A stretch of DNA of 64,000 nt, taken from positions 248,001 to 312,000 of the forward strand of contig NZ_SEMD01000001.1 in assembly GCF_004153165.1 (NCBI RefSeq), given 5' to 3'. Origin of the DNA: Sporolactobacillus sp. THM7-4. Lineage in GTDB: Bacteria > Bacillota > Bacilli > Bacillales > Sporolactobacillaceae. Shown here piece by piece: positions 45,309 through 56,500 of the stretch. The notes under the pieces are model-generated. The model was not told the DNA's origin. It saw only the letters and a list, made by a program, of their open reading frames with translations, and did not search any database. The first letter of the stretch is position 1, and every line of letters begins with the position of its first letter. Both the position numbers and the translations under genes were made by a program.

Positions 45309-46541
45309 ATGGAGAACTTTGAAAAATGGTTGGACAACTATGCTGATATTACAATAAAAATCGGTCTTAATGTCCAAAAGGGACAGGACGTGAAGATATT
45401 TGCCCCGATCGAGTCCCCGGTTTTTGTGCGCAAAGTCGTGAAAAAGGCTTATGAAGCAGGCGCAAAAAACGTGTATGTCGAATGGAAAGACGAGGGCGTG
45501 ACCCGTATTAAGTTTGATCTGGCGCCAGATGAGGCTTTTGAAAGTTTTCCAAAATGGTATGTTCGTGCGAACCAGGAATTGTCCGACAACAACGCGGCTT
45601 TTCTTTATATTTATTCTCCAAATCCAGACCTGCTGAAAGGCGTAGATCCGGAACGCATCTCTACTTTTCAGAAAACCTCTGCCGAAGCACAGAAACAGTT
45701 TATGAACGACAAGATCAGTGCCAAAGTCAGCTGGACCATCGTTTCGGTGCCGACGGAGGATTGGTCTGCTAAAATTTTCCCGAAACTTGGAAAAGAGGAG
45801 CGGATTGAAGCCCTCTGGAAACAGATTTTTACGATTACCCGGGCGGACAGAAGTGATCCCGAACAAGCCTGGAAAGACCACATTCAAGCGCTGACAGACA
45901 AACTGAATGACTTTAATGAAAAAAGATTTAAGAAGCTGCATTACAAAGCCCCCGGTACAGATCTGACTATTGAGCTTCCTGCTGAACATCTGTGGGTCGG
46001 CGGCGGTATGACCAATGCCATGGGCACCCCATTTCAGCCGAACATACCGACAGAAGAGATTTTTACAATGCCGCTGAAAACCGGTGTCAATGGAACGGTT
46101 TCCAGTACCAAACCATTAAACTACAGCGGTACCTTAATCGATCACTTTTCGATCACTTTTCAAGCCGGGAAAATCGTCGACTTTAAGGCGGAGCAAGGCT
46201 ATGAGACATTGAAAAAGCTCATTGAAACCGATGAAGGATCGCATTACCTTGGGGAAGTCTCGCTTGTCCCTTACCACTCTCCGATTTCAGAAACCAATCT
46301 GATTTTTTACAATACACTGTTTGACGAAAATGCTTCGTGTCATTTGGCGATTGGAGCTTCTTATCCGTTTAATTATCGAGGCGGAAGAGAAATGAGTAAA
46401 GAGGAATTGTCCGCTGCCGGAGCGAACAGCAGCCTGACGCATGTTGATTTTATGGTTGGTTCAGCAGAACTGGATATTGATGGCGAAACAGCGGACGGGA
46501 AAAGAATCCCGATCTTCAGAAAAGGGGACTGGGCAATTTAA
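45309..46541 (+). CDS. M29 family aminopeptidase
   Basis: A 410-residue cytosolic metallo-aminopeptidase of the AmpS/PepS/aminopeptidase T type. Motifs: IKIGLNVQKGQDVKI in the N-terminal domain, then LPAEHLWVGGGMTNAMGTPFQPNIPTEE, with the metal ligand Glu in NIPTEEIF, a Glu in TDEGSHYLGE, His in CHLAIGASY and the final THVDFMVGS with His and Asp. I chose ATG 45309 after GGGAGG. It releases N-terminal residues from peptides. A strong terminator follows. Confidence 0.93.
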   Translation: MENFEKWLDNYADITIKIGLNVQKGQDVKIFAPIESPVFVRKVVKKAYEAGAKNVYVEWKDEGVTRIKFDLAPDEAFESFPKWYVRANQELSDNNAAFLYIYSPNPDLLKGVDPERISTFQKTSAEAQKQFMNDKISAKVSWTIVSVPTEDWSAKIFPKLGKEERIEALWKQIFTITRADRSDPEQAWKDHIQALTDKLNDFNEKRFKKLHYKAPGTDLTIELPAEHLWVGGGMTNAMGTPFQPNIPTEEIFTMPLKTGVNGTVSSTKPLNYSGTLIDHFSITFQAGKIVDFKAEQGYETLKKLIETDEGSHYLGEVSLVPYHSPISETNLIFYNTLFDENASCHLAIGASYPFNYRGGREMSKEELSAAGANSSLTHVDFMVGSAELDIDGETADGKRIPIFRKGDWAI

Positions 46542-46639
46542 GCCTCGGTCATTTAAAATGCAGCCAGTCATCGGTCCACGAATTCATGTTTCGCAACTTT
46601 GCTCGATCAATTAACTTTTCCTTTACCTTTTGAAAATTT

Positions 46640-46684
46640 AAAGAGCCAACGAGTGCTTCAGAATCACTCATTGGCTCTTTTTCT
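46640..46684 (+). terminator. Terminator after M29 aminopeptidase
   Basis: AAAGAGCCAA-GAGTG pairs with CACTC-TTGGCTCTTT (one mismatch), then TTTTCTT. T/A tails on both sides make it likely bidirectional, serving the convergent chemoreceptor gene too. Confidence 0.85.
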
Positions 46685-46761
46685 TATCTTCACTTATGGT
46701 TCTTTTTTTTGATAATCAAATAGCCTTTCTCCCCCGAACTCAGTTGTTAAGGTGGGTTCAT

Positions 46762-48915
46762 CTATTTAATTTTAAATTGCCTGATCGCTTCTCTCATCGT
46801 CTGTGCCTGCTGCTCCAGATTCTCTGCCAGCTTATTCAGTTCCTCCATCGCCGCCGTCTGTTCCTCAACAGAAGCGCTGACCTCTTCAGTGCTCGCTGCC
46901 GTTTCTTCACTCGTCGAGGCGACTGTTTGCGATCCCTGGCTGATACTCTCAATGTGCGCATCTGTTTTGCGGATCGCATCAGCAATCAGATGAATTCCGC
47001 GCACATTGGCTGCGATCGTTTCATTGATCTGCTCAAACGCCGTGTTCGTCTCATTAACCGCTTCTTCCTGTGCCTGAACCATTTTGCTCGTTTTTTCGGC
47101 CTGTTCAACGGCATGCTTTGTTTCTTCATTCATGGCGTTCACCGACTCAGTTACTTCTTTCAGTGATTGATTGGTTTGTTGTGCAAGTTTACGGATTTCA
47201 CCGGCTACAACGGCAAATCCTTTGCCATGTTCTCCGGCGTGTGCCGCTTCAATACTCGCATTCAGCGAGAGCAGATTCGTTTTTCTCGCAATACGATCGA
47301 GTACGTTAATGATCTGATCGATATTACCGGCATGCTTTTCAAGAACGGTCACCGCCCGAATGATTTCAGTGGTCGTTTCCGCCGATGTTCTCGACTGCGT
47401 GTGCAGATTCCTGACCGTTTTCCTGCCGCCTTCAGACGTCCTGGTCATCAACTCTGCTCCCTGAAGAACTTCTTTACTTCTTTCATCTATTTTCCTGATT
47501 TCATCGACAAGCAGCTGAAGAGCCGTCTGGTTTTCATCAATAGCTTTTGACTGGTTCGAAGCCCCGCTTGCAATCTCATTTACTGTCGCACTGATCTCGT
47601 TTACCGAAGCCGCATTTTCCTCTGCACTTGCGACAAGTGTTTGCGACGCGTCGGATATTATTTGCGAAACATCGCTGATCTTACCGAATGCTTCTTTGTT
47701 TGCCCGCACCATCTGATTGATACTCTCTGTCAGCTGGGCAAGTTCATCTTTACCCTCAACGGGAATCGAGACAGTCAGATCACCTCTCTCGATGACTCTG
47801 GCAGCTCTTTGAATCCGCCTGAGACGGGTTATGATTCTGTTAAACAGGAACTGAATAATGAGAACAGCGAAAACCAGAATGATCAGAACGGTTACGATAG
47901 ATGGTGTTGCAATCAGGTTCGCCTGATGGGCGATCTCGCTTTTGTTGATAATCCCGACAAGCTTCCAGCCGGTCGTCCGGTTTGTCACGAAGCAGACCAG
48001 TTTAGGCTGTCCATTGATTCTTGTATAAAACATTCCGCTTTTCGATTTTTTTTGAATCATCCGGTAAAAGGGCTGATTGGCAACATTTTTGCCGACCTCG
48101 TCGTTACGCGGCGTCGCGATATATGTACCTGATGTGTCCAGCAGGGCTGTATAACCGGTTTCGCCGAACCTGGTTTCCTTGACCTGGTTGATAATCGACT
48201 GAAGGTAAAGATCGAGCTTGACAACTCCTTTTATCGTTCCATGATCCGTCAGCGCCTTGGTGACACTGACAACATTCTGCTTTGTAACCTCATCTATGTA
48301 AGGATTGGTCCACGCGGATTTTCCTCCGTTTTCCGCACCGAGCCGGTACCAGTCCTCCCTGGTAGGATCATAGCCTTTGTTGTAAAAGTATAGCGGAGCG
48401 CGGATCGCTTTCTTGTCTGCCGTAGCAAATGTCAGCGCCTGATACCTGGTGTTTGCATTAAGTACATCCTGGAATGAGCGGTTGATCTGATCTTCTTTTC
48501 CATCAGGATGGGCCAGCATTTCACTTCCGGTAAACTGTCCGACAACGGATTGTGCATCAAAAAAGTAAGTTTCAAAGTTTGAATTAACATCCTTAAGTTG
48601 AGCCGCCATCGAGTTGGCCAGCTGATTTTTTGTCATCTGAGAACCGTAGAAATAACTGAATGCTCCACCGGCGATACCGATAATGACGATTGTCGTTATA
48701 AAGGGAATTAAGAGCTGTTTTCTGAGACCGAAATGCATCATCAGCCTGCCAGGCATGTATTTCCCGAGAAACGACTGATCAATTGCTTTCCCGAGTTTTG
48801 AGAAGGGCCGGGCGAGCGTTCTTCCCAACTTCTTTAATGTCTGTAAAAAATAATTTATTTTCTCCGCCCATTTGCCGGATTGCTTTATTTTTCCTGACTT
48901 CTTTATCTTCTTCAC
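46762..48915 (-). CDS. Methyl-accepting chemotaxis protein (dCache type)
   Basis: A 717-residue chemoreceptor. A charged N-terminal tail of about 65 residues precedes TM1 (about 70-92), a large extracellular dCache-like sensor (about 95-340; DPTREDWYR and [10 protein letters not shown]), TM2 (about 343-365), HAMP, and a long cytosolic signalling hairpin with [29 protein letters not shown] at the tip region. The ligand is unknown. The start is GTG 48915 after GAGGGTGAGG. It follows a second receptor gene by 79 bases and is probably cotranscribed with it. Confidence 0.93.
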   Translation of the reverse strand: MKKIKKSGKIKQSGKWAEKINYFLQTLKKLGRTLARPFSKLGKAIDQSFLGKYMPGRLMMHFGLRKQLLIPFITTIVIIGIAGGAFSYFYGSQMTKNQLANSMAAQLKDVNSNFETYFFDAQSVVGQFTGSEMLAHPDGKEDQINRSFQDVLNANTRYQALTFATADKKAIRAPLYFYNKGYDPTREDWYRLGAENGGKSAWTNPYIDEVTKQNVVSVTKALTDHGTIKGVVKLDLYLQSIINQVKETRFGETGYTALLDTSGTYIATPRNDEVGKNVANQPFYRMIQKKSKSGMFYTRINGQPKLVCFVTNRTTGWKLVGIINKSEIAHQANLIATPSIVTVLIILVFAVLIIQFLFNRIITRLRRIQRAARVIERGDLTVSIPVEGKDELAQLTESINQMVRANKEAFGKISDVSQIISDASQTLVASAEENAASVNEISATVNEIASGASNQSKAIDENQTALQLLVDEIRKIDERSKEVLQGAELMTRTSEGGRKTVRNLHTQSRTSAETTTEIIRAVTVLEKHAGNIDQIINVLDRIARKTNLLSLNASIEAAHAGEHGKGFAVVAGEIRKLAQQTNQSLKEVTESVNAMNEETKHAVEQAEKTSKMVQAQEEAVNETNTAFEQINETIAANVRGIHLIADAIRKTDAHIESISQGSQTVASTSEETAASTEEVSASVEEQTAAMEELNKLAENLEQQAQTMREAIRQFKIK

Positions 48916-48994
48916 CTTGTCCTCACCCTCTATCCGATCTCAATATACGTATCTGTAGTGATACAGCCGCGGTGATCCCCGGACGACCGCCCGA

Positions 48995-51022
48995 TTACGC
49001 CAGCTTAAACTGTTTCAAGTCTCGTTGAAGCGCAGCAGCATCATTTTCCAAATCGGCGGCAAGCTTTGTCAATTGCTCCATGGCTGCGGTCTTTTCCTCA
49101 ATAGAGGCTGTAACTTCCTCAGTTCCCGCCGCCGTTTGTTCACTGATTTCCGTCATTCCGCTTATATGCTCTTTAATTTTTTTGTTCTGCTGAGCCATAT
49201 CGGCAATCGACGCCGTGATTTTTGCGATCCCATCGTTGTTTTTTTCTACCGACTGGTTGATACGCTTCATTGCCTTTTCCAAATTTCCGACGACGACAAA
49301 TTGTTCCTCCAATACCTTGCTTGTGTTTCCAGCAAAAGCTACGGTACTGTTTGTATCTTTTTGTATGCCGGCAACCAGTTCGGAGACCTGTTTCAGCGCC
49401 TGATCCGTCTGTTCAGCTAACTTTCCGACCTCATCGGCGACAACGGCGAAGCCTTTCCCCTGCTCGCCCGCCCGAGCAGCCTCAATTGCTGCATTCAGGG
49501 CAAGCAGATTGGTCTGACCCGCTATATCAGAAATAGTTTCCACGATTGCACCAATATTTTTTGAGCGGCCATCAAGCGAAGTGATGGCGTCAATGATTTC
49601 AGCCGTTGCCGAAATCACTAATTCCGAGTGGCTGCGCAGTCTGACCACAGACTCACGATTGCTGCGGGAAGCTTCAGTCAATTCTTCCGCGCCCTCTTCA
49701 ATCATCCCGGTCTGTTTCCTGATCTCCTCTACTTTCGTCTCAAGGAAATCGGCAGCTTTTTTATTCTGATTCATCAGTTCCGCTTGTTCAGAAGCGCCGG
49801 CCGCAATTTCAGACATGGTCGAACTGACTTCATTGGCAGAGGCCGTATTCTCCTCAACACTCGCGACAAGAGTCTGAGAGGAATCGCCGACTCTTTCAGA
49901 CACCCCGGATATTCGCTTAAGCATGTCCCGATTCATCACAATCATATGCTTGAGGCCTGAAGACAGACTTCCGAGTTCATCATCACGCGGGTCAGCAGCC
50001 AGTTCAACCGTCAAATCGCCTTTTTCGAGTCTTGAGACCGCCTCTTGCAGCCGTTGAATCCTTTTCGAGAAAGAATTAGAAACAAAAAAGGCGATCAGAG
50101 AAGCAAGAACGAGAATAACGATCAGCAGAATAATCGTCGAAAGCGCGTCGCTGTGCGTAAGTGCTGAAAATTGAGCCCGATCAATTACGTATAACATAGT
50201 CCAGCCAGTTTTCTCGTTTACTCTGTACGCGACGGCATTCGTTTTACGGCCAGACTTGACATTGATCAGACCGTGACTGTTTTTACCGCTCAGCCCTTTG
50301 ATCAGTTCCGGGTCGGTAAGTTTCTTTCCAGGGAGAGATGCCCGTGTTGACGCTACGTAGTTCCGTTTCTGATCAACCAGTGCAACATACCCCCCCTTCC
50401 CTGTATCCATCTTTTCAACCTGTCTGGAAAGATTCCCCAGCGACACATCGACTGCAACAACGGCGGCAAGTTTTCCCTTCCTGTATATGGCTTTTGCCGC
50501 TGTAACGACCATTTTTCCGGTCACCGCGTCTTTGTAAGGAGTTGTCCACACCGGCCGCCCGTTTTCGGCGACAGCATTCTTGTACCAGACACGCGTTCTT
50601 GCATCAAAATTCGGCGGGAGCTTCGACTCCGGATAAATGATCAATGATTTCCTGCCCGGAACCGACACATATGTATTGAGCAGATCTTGATCCGAGGATG
50701 CAACACGTTTAAAAAAACCGGTAAAATGGCTTTTGTCGTTGAAGCTGTCTGCTATCCCCGGTTCCAGCGCCATCTGTTGAAGAATGTTTTCCTTGCTCTT
50801 AAAAAAAGTGCTGAAATTCTGATCTTCCGCGTCAACCTGGTGCACCATCGTTTTCGTTTCTTCACTTGCGATAAGATTTCTGACGCTGAAATACCCGAAA
50901 ACAGCATTTGCCCCTCCGGCTAAAATAATTAAAACAAGAAATGAGACTAAAATCTGTGTTCGCATCGTCCAGCTTTTTCTCTTTTTGCCGGAACGATTCG
51001 CTTCTCTCTTTTTCCCAGGCAC
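48995..51022 (-). CDS. Methyl-accepting chemotaxis protein (dCache type), second
   Basis: A chemoreceptor of about 675 residues: TM1 ([20 protein letters not shown]), dCache-like sensor with [19 protein letters not shown]2 near [22 protein letters not shown], and the signalling tip with [32 protein letters not shown]. The frame stays open to 51100, but a perfect SigD promoter at 51109-51135 would start transcription near 51100, so translation must begin further in. GTG 51022 has AGAAGGG nine bases upstream; ATG 51049 is the alternative. Ligand unknown. Confidence 0.9.
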   Translation of the reverse strand: MPGKKREANRSGKKRKSWTMRTQILVSFLVLIILAGGANAVFGYFSVRNLIASEETKTMVHQVDAEDQNFSTFFKSKENILQQMALEPGIADSFNDKSHFTGFFKRVASSDQDLLNTYVSVPGRKSLIIYPESKLPPNFDARTRVWYKNAVAENGRPVWTTPYKDAVTGKMVVTAAKAIYRKGKLAAVVAVDVSLGNLSRQVEKMDTGKGGYVALVDQKRNYVASTRASLPGKKLTDPELIKGLSGKNSHGLINVKSGRKTNAVAYRVNEKTGWTMLYVIDRAQFSALTHSDALSTIILLIVILVLASLIAFFVSNSFSKRIQRLQEAVSRLEKGDLTVELAADPRDDELGSLSSGLKHMIVMNRDMLKRISGVSERVGDSSQTLVASVEENTASANEVSSTMSEIAAGASEQAELMNQNKKAADFLETKVEEIRKQTGMIEEGAEELTEASRSNRESVVRLRSHSELVISATAEIIDAITSLDGRSKNIGAIVETISDIAGQTNLLALNAAIEAARAGEQGKGFAVVADEVGKLAEQTDQALKQVSELVAGIQKDTNSTVAFAGNTSKVLEEQFVVVGNLEKAMKRINQSVEKNNDGIAKITASIADMAQQNKKIKEHISGMTEISEQTAAGTEEVTASIEEKTAAMEQLTKLAADLENDAAALQRDLKQFKLA

Positions 51023-51108
51023 CCTGATCCATCCCTTCTGATTTTCCATACCGGTTACGCTTACACCGAAAGCCTCACTGAACCGGTAAAACAACTTCAC
51101 TTATTCTT

Positions 51109-51135
51109 ATATCGGCATGATCAGGGAAAGATTTA
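51109..51135 (-). promoter_or_regulatory. SigD promoter of the chemoreceptor pair
   Basis: TAAA (51135-51132), exactly 15 bases, then GCCGATAT (51116-51109): a full match to the SigD consensus on the minus strand. It links these receptors to the motility regulon. Confidence 0.85.
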
Positions 51136-51149
51136 ATGGGACGACAGCA

Positions 51150-51677
51150 TCAGACGTGATAATTTGCTTTAACTTTTTGATTTCCGGTGTACATCCAGTG
51201 ATAGTAGATATTAAGAAGAAAAATGACAATAATCGCAGCAATCATGCCTGACAAATCAAATGAAAATGAATCGATCAGGTGACCCGTTCTTCCCGGGACA
51301 AATGTCTGATGCCACTCATCGAACAGCGAATAGCTCAGTGCGAGGGCCAGACCGGAAAAATAAGCGAGCACCCGGGGAAGCGCGGTCGTCAGAAACAAAT
51401 TGATCAGCATAAAGGTAAGCAGAAAATATTCGGTGACATGGCTTGCCTTGCGGACGACGAACTCGAACAGCGCATAAGGCTTGTCCGATGTGATACGTTC
51501 GCCGTCATAATTAAAATCAACGTGTGGAAAAGTTTCCGGGGTCCAAATAAAATGTTCCTTCAGAAACGGCTGTAAATTTTGTTCAGAATACGGCATTGCA
51601 GATCCCCTGAAAATCAATACAACCATCGCGACAATCAGCACAACCCAGACCCAAAAAGCCCTGCGATTCCTCAACAT
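51150..51677 (-). CDS. VanZ family membrane protein
   Basis: A 175-residue protein with four predicted transmembrane helices. The VanZ-like signature is seen in VVRKASHVTEYFLLTFML, then SYSLFDEWHQTFVPGRTGHLIDSFSFDLSG. VanZ proteins are linked to low-level teicoplanin resistance in some species, but most, like this lone copy, have no proven role. The ATG follows GAGGAG. No resistance genes are nearby. Confidence 0.9.
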   Translation of the reverse strand: MLRNRRAFWVWVVLIVAMVVLIFRGSAMPYSEQNLQPFLKEHFIWTPETFPHVDFNYDGERITSDKPYALFEFVVRKASHVTEYFLLTFMLINLFLTTALPRVLAYFSGLALALSYSLFDEWHQTFVPGRTGHLIDSFSFDLSGMIAAIIVIFLLNIYYHWMYTGNQKVKANYHV

Positions 51678-51754
51678 ATTTTTTCAAAACTCCTCTGTTT
51701 AATCACCGCACAAACGGCGGTCCTGTTTTTTTGTTATTTCTCAATTGCTCCGAA

Positions 51755-52074
51755 GTCGAGCAAAAAGTCCAAAAAGTCGAGCAAAAACGCATCAAAGTCG
51801 AGCAAAAAATCCAAAAAGTCGAGCAAAAAATCGGAGTTGAGCAAAAACGCTCCGAAGTCGAGCAAAAAACCTGAAAAGTCGAGCAAAAAGTCCAAAAAGT
51901 CGAGCAAAAAATCGGAGTCGAGCAAAAAACCTCAAAAGTCGGGCAAAAAATCGGAGTCGAGCAAAAACGCTCCAAAGTCGGGCAAAACGATCCCGAAGTC
52001 GAGCAAAAAACCTGAAAAGTCGAGCAAAAAGTCCAAAAAGTCGAGCAAAAAATCGGAGTCGAGCAATCCCGCAG
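51755..52074. repeat. Tandem array of 15 units, consensus GTCGAGCAAAAA + 6 or 9 bases
   Basis: Fifteen units of either 21 bases (eleven) or 18 bases (four), plus a final partial unit. Each begins GTCGAGCAAAAA and continues with GTCCAAAAA, CGCTCCGAA, ACCTGAAAA or ATCGGA. All lengths are multiples of three, so one plus frame reads Ser/Lys-rich and one minus frame reads FCST-rich without stops. There is no start or ribosome binding site, and the frame overlaps the VanZ gene on the other strand, so I do not call a gene. The sequence just before unit one contains TTGCTCCGAA, the core of the array at 21881. Confidence 0.85.
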
Positions 52075-52127
52075 TATTTTTGCAGGACTTTTACTGTTTC
52101 GGCTAAAATAAGACACCGGATTCAGGA

Positions 52128-52162
52128 TGAACTTTTTCCCCAAATTGGTAAGAAAAAGTTCA
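52128..52162. repeat. Dispersed hairpin element (GAACTTTTC family)
   Basis: Stem TGAACTTTTTC / GAAAAAGTTCA with loop CCCAAATTGGTAA, nearly the complement of the element at 43931. It lies 53 bases after the tandem array and 120 bases beyond the jetD stop. Confidence 0.75.
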
Positions 52163-52281
52163 ATCCGCCTCCCAATATAAAAAACGTCCATCCTCCCGAT
52201 TTTGTTAAGTTCAGGGAAGCGGATGTTTTGTATGGCACTTAACAGAAAGGGAGGCAGCCGGGTTCATTTCACCATCGGCTT

Positions 52282-53529
52282 TCAGTCATCCACCTTACCC
52301 AGCAGCATCTGTGAAATGGCTTCCTGATAGCCTGCCCGCTTTATGCTTTGCATTTGCCCGGCCAGCCGGCTCAGTTCCGGCGACTTGATCAACTTCAATT
52401 TTTGAAGCCGCTGGCCGCTGATCGGGATCGCCGGATTCGATAACAGATAATGCTCAAAATCCATATCCCATAACTCAACCTGGCCAGGAAATCGCTGCAG
52501 GATTTGATCGGCCATCAGCAGCCCTTCCGGATCGAAATCACCGGAATAGTGTAAACGGCAGCCGGATTCAGCAAGTTTTTCGAGGAGCAGCCAGGTTGCA
52601 AGCCGGAACTGCCCGTTTGTGCATACAAGCGCAAGTTCCGGACGCGCGTCCAGGAAAGTGCTGTATACGCCCGAGTTTTCTACCAGGTACACATCTTTCC
52701 CTCGCGCGGGGTGAACCTCGTCTACTTCAAGCAAATGGCGGACCGGTACATTCCAGCTCACGTGCGTATCAACCGAAGCCCGCCACATCGGGTGCTCGAC
52801 CCCGCCAGATTTGGCGAGCAGTCCGTTTACAGTCGTAAAGTTCATCACGTCATCACGGACGAGATGAAAAGACATGAGCACATCGCTGTAAAATTCTGTT
52901 CGCGACAGGGCTTCAGCCGAGTGGTCACTTTGCCGCTTCATTTGCAGGACATGAATGAACATTTTTCCAATCCGCCCGCCGACATCGAATGTATGCGGGT
53001 TGCCCGTTACCTGATAAGAAAAATAAGGCAGCCGGGTTAGTTTTTCTGGAAGCCGGGTCAGCGCCGTCTGTATTGCCTTCAGCCCAAGTATGGCCTCATT
53101 TTTATTTTCAGTATACCAGTCATAAAGCGGCTTGCCCGCACCCATATCAAGCAAAAACCGCAGCGTCGGCATTTCGTTTTCAATCAGCTTAATAAAATTT
53201 TCCTCACGACTGGCCTTACGCGCTTCATCTTCCGATTTGGTCGTAAAAGGCCGGCGAAGGACACGGCCCATCACTTCGATCAGCGGCCGGTCCCCAAACC
53301 TTGAAGCAGCATACGCTTTCTCGAATAGCGACCATCTGATCCGTTTCTTTTCATTGAGCTGAAAATCAGGCAAACTCAGAAAAAGGGCAAGCTGCTTTTT
53401 TTCCGTTTGATTCAAGTCGTCAAGCTTAAATGTCCCCGTCAGCTTCCCATATTGATGATAGGTCTTCCGTGCCTGGCTGAATAAATTAACATAAAGCGTC
53501 TTGCCACTGAAATAATCTTCGGCTCTCAT
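52282..53529 (-). CDS. jetD: Wadjet nuclease subunit JetD (TIGR02679/DUF2399)
   Basis: A 415-residue protein. The C-terminal DUF2399 toprim-like part has LHYSGDFDPEGLLMADQIL, with the acidic metal-binding residues, and LVCTNGQFRLATW before it. The N-terminal half is the TIGR02679 region. In Wadjet systems JetD is a topoisomerase-VI-like nuclease subunit that cuts small closed circular DNA extruded by the SMC-like JetABC complex. Last gene of the operon, 50 bases after jetC. The frame is intact. Confidence 0.85.
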   Translation of the reverse strand: MRAEDYFSGKTLYVNLFSQARKTYHQYGKLTGTFKLDDLNQTEKKQLALFLSLPDFQLNEKKRIRWSLFEKAYAASRFGDRPLIEVMGRVLRRPFTTKSEDEARKASREENFIKLIENEMPTLRFLLDMGAGKPLYDWYTENKNEAILGLKAIQTALTRLPEKLTRLPYFSYQVTGNPHTFDVGGRIGKMFIHVLQMKRQSDHSAEALSRTEFYSDVLMSFHLVRDDVMNFTTVNGLLAKSGGVEHPMWRASVDTHVSWNVPVRHLLEVDEVHPARGKDVYLVENSGVYSTFLDARPELALVCTNGQFRLATWLLLEKLAESGCRLHYSGDFDPEGLLMADQILQRFPGQVELWDMDFEHYLLSNPAIPISGQRLQKLKLIKSPELSRLAGQMQSIKRAGYQEAISQMLLGKVDD

Positions 53530-53579
53530 GTATCCATCCTCATCCTCTATTCATCCTTAGCCTTTTTCTTGGGCACCGC

Positions 53580-56500
53580 TCAGCTGTTATTTTCGAGAAT
53601 GGCCTCGTCTTCTTCATGAATCAGCTGGCGCTGTTTGCCGTTCCAGTGATAAGCAATCATCGATACATAGTTGGCGTTTTTCGGACGGATCAGTTCATAT
53701 ATGTTGAGGGCAGGTACGGTCTCGTAATCGCCGAAGAGTGCCTGAGAATTCATCATATAATTGAAGCCGAGCTGTTCGATCGCTTTGAACTGTTCCGCAA
53801 TATTTAATTCATCGACACCGGCAAACGCCTCATCCAGGGCAATAATGTACGGCGCATTTTTACCGGCATCCTGATAGCGGGCGTAGACAGCCGTGTAAAG
53901 CGGCAGATACATCGCTACCGCCTTCTCGCCGCCGCTGAACTTGTAGAAACGGTAATTCGTCAGCTCTTTTTTCGACTCGTTTTTCCGCTTGTAGCTGAGT
54001 TCAAAAGTGAACCACTGGCGGTAATCGAGGACTTCTTTCAGTACCTGATCGAGCGACTGATTGTTGTCCTTATCGAGCATCCTCCGTTTTGATGACTCGA
54101 TCTTCGCCCGAAAGTGACGAATCATTTTTTCCAGATCTTCCTGTGACAACAACTGCGCGTCACGCCGTAAAAGCGAGACCAGTTCCCGGGTGTCCAATTG
54201 TTCCTCTGTCTCCGCCGCCTTCGCTTTCCAGGCAATCGACAGGGTCAGATCGGAAGAGTTATCCTGTCCGACGAGAATCTCATTCATCTGTTTTACCCAT
54301 TTTTCCGACCGGTCGATCAAACTTCTCAGCGTGATGCCGACCGAATGATAAATGATATCTTCGAAAAGCTTCTGATCCTGGGCTTCCAGAAAAACAGACT
54401 GCTGATTAATGTACTCGTCCAGTTTCGAAATGACGAAAGACGGTGTCGCCTTTGCCCCCTGATAGTCGCACTCGAACAAACGCTGGTGGGTCAGATCCTG
54501 CCACTGCTCAAGCAGCGGGAGAAGATCGGACGGCCATTCCCCCCTGGTCCATTCCCCTTCCTGTATCATTTTCCGATCATTAATCTCGAGCCGGTAGTCA
54601 GGCAAAGAGCCGTACACTTCGCGAAATTTGTTTTCAAAATCCGACAGCAGGCGTTTCTTGCGTTCGATATCAAGCTTAAAATCTTTCAGCATCGATCGAA
54701 CGATAGCCTCAGGATTCTGGAGGGATCCTTCCTTTGGCAAATAGCTCTGATACTCGGTTCGGAACGTCTCTTCCCAGGCGAGCTTCAACTGTTCGAAAAA
54801 AGTCGTCTGTATTTTCAACGAACCGATTTTCCCTTCAAGCTGCCTGATCGCCGCTTCCGTACTGCCGGCTGCTTTGGTCACTTCCGGCAGATGCCGGCTG
54901 CTTGCTGCAAGATCCTGAATGACAGCTTCCAGCCGTTTCTGAACATCTTCGGCATTCTTCAGTTTTAATCGTTCTTCGACGGAAGTCAGGTTCCGTTTCT
55001 GCTTTTCCCATTCGACGCGGCGTTCATTAACTTCCTGAAAAAGTTCCTCGAATTCGTCCTGCTTCGAAGAATTAGATTCTTCCAGAAGATGGATCACCTG
55101 GTATTGATGGTTCAGGTTCGCTGCCCGGGTCTTAAAATCGTCGAATGCATCCTGGTACTCAGTGAAACGCTTTTCCGCGTTTTTATAGGCATCCGCATCA
55201 AGCGGAAGCCGGTCGTCAGTCGTCAGATCACTCAATTTATTTTTCAGGAGACCGGCTTCCCTTTTCTTCGTATTCAAAAGACGCTCGATCTCTTCCTTAT
55301 ATTCGTTTTCCCGGTCGCGCGCTCTCTCCTTATCGCCCGTCTGTTCAAAAGCGTATTTCATGTCAGCGTCAGAAGGCAGTCGATCCATGTCTTTTTCGAG
55401 AACGAGCACAGCCTGGGCAATTTCTTCACGCTTCTTCTCAATCTCAGCAATCCGTGTCTCCGTATCTGCAATTTTCTGATTAAGCCGCTCGACCTCCTGT
55501 TTTCGAAAAGCTTCACGGCTCGCCTTTCCGATGTAAGCCTCCTGATAGGTTTCCGGCGCCCGGCCTTCAAGCGAAGGCAGGTGGTAGCGGCCTGTTTCAT
55601 CGATGATCAGCGAATCCTTCCCTTCAAGCTGGATCGAATCAATAACCGACTGAACAAGGGATTCGAAATACCGGAATCCGGCGGGCAGTCCGGGACAAGA
55701 AACTGACTGAGCGTTTGCGCAAAGAGCAACGGCTCAGGCTTGAGCTGTTTGTCGGCCGACAATTCGAGTTCCTGCTCGCTGACGAGTGCATCAAGATAAC
55801 CCGCCTCAAGCAGCGCTGCCTCCAGATTATTTTGGACGGGCTGTGGCGTGTCTTTCGCAAAATCAATCAGCTCATAGAGAGGGCGCGCAGGAATCTCCCG
55901 GTCACGAAGGCTTTCCCGGAAAGATCGCATCTCATCCGTGCGTTCCGGCTCAGGATCTTTTTTTGCCAGCCATTCCGCCTTCTGCTCTTCCAGTTTTTTC
56001 TTCTGCTGCTGTTCGCTTTTTAACTTTTGCGCCCATTCGGCATCCTGCATCCGGTATATCTTCTCAGCCGACTGCATGGAATCTCTGGCCGGTTTCAACG
56101 CATCGTCAAAAAGCGTAACCTCATCATACAGACGGCCGACATTCTGCAACACGTCAGCCCAATGTGTCTCGTCAATCGTAAAATGAACAGACTCGCGCCA
56201 CTTTTGCAGCTCTATTTCCAGCCGGTCGCGTTCATCCGAGCAGGTCTGCCTCCAGTGTCTTGCTTCCATATCAAGATCGGCGACTTTTTTCGTCTGCTCT
56301 CCAAGGCGCTGATCTTCCCGGCGGACATCTTCTTTCTTTTGTTTCAATTCTTTAAACAGGTTCTGCACCTCGCGCAGATGGCCCGCATAATCCTTGATTT
56401 TCTGCTTCCAGAAGTGAAAATCATAGTTTTCCTTTAAGCGTTCATAATCTCCGGCAAGTTCCGGATGTTCCGAAAAACCGGCCCCGGTGCTCAGATCGTT

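Noticed and set aside
51579-52191. Ser/Lys-rich (plus) and Phe-Cys-Ser-Thr-rich (minus) frames over the GTCGAGCAAAAA array
   Set aside because: No start signal; the plus frame overlaps the VanZ gene antisense. Repeat-driven artefact, although the multiple-of-three unit length is noted as a finding.
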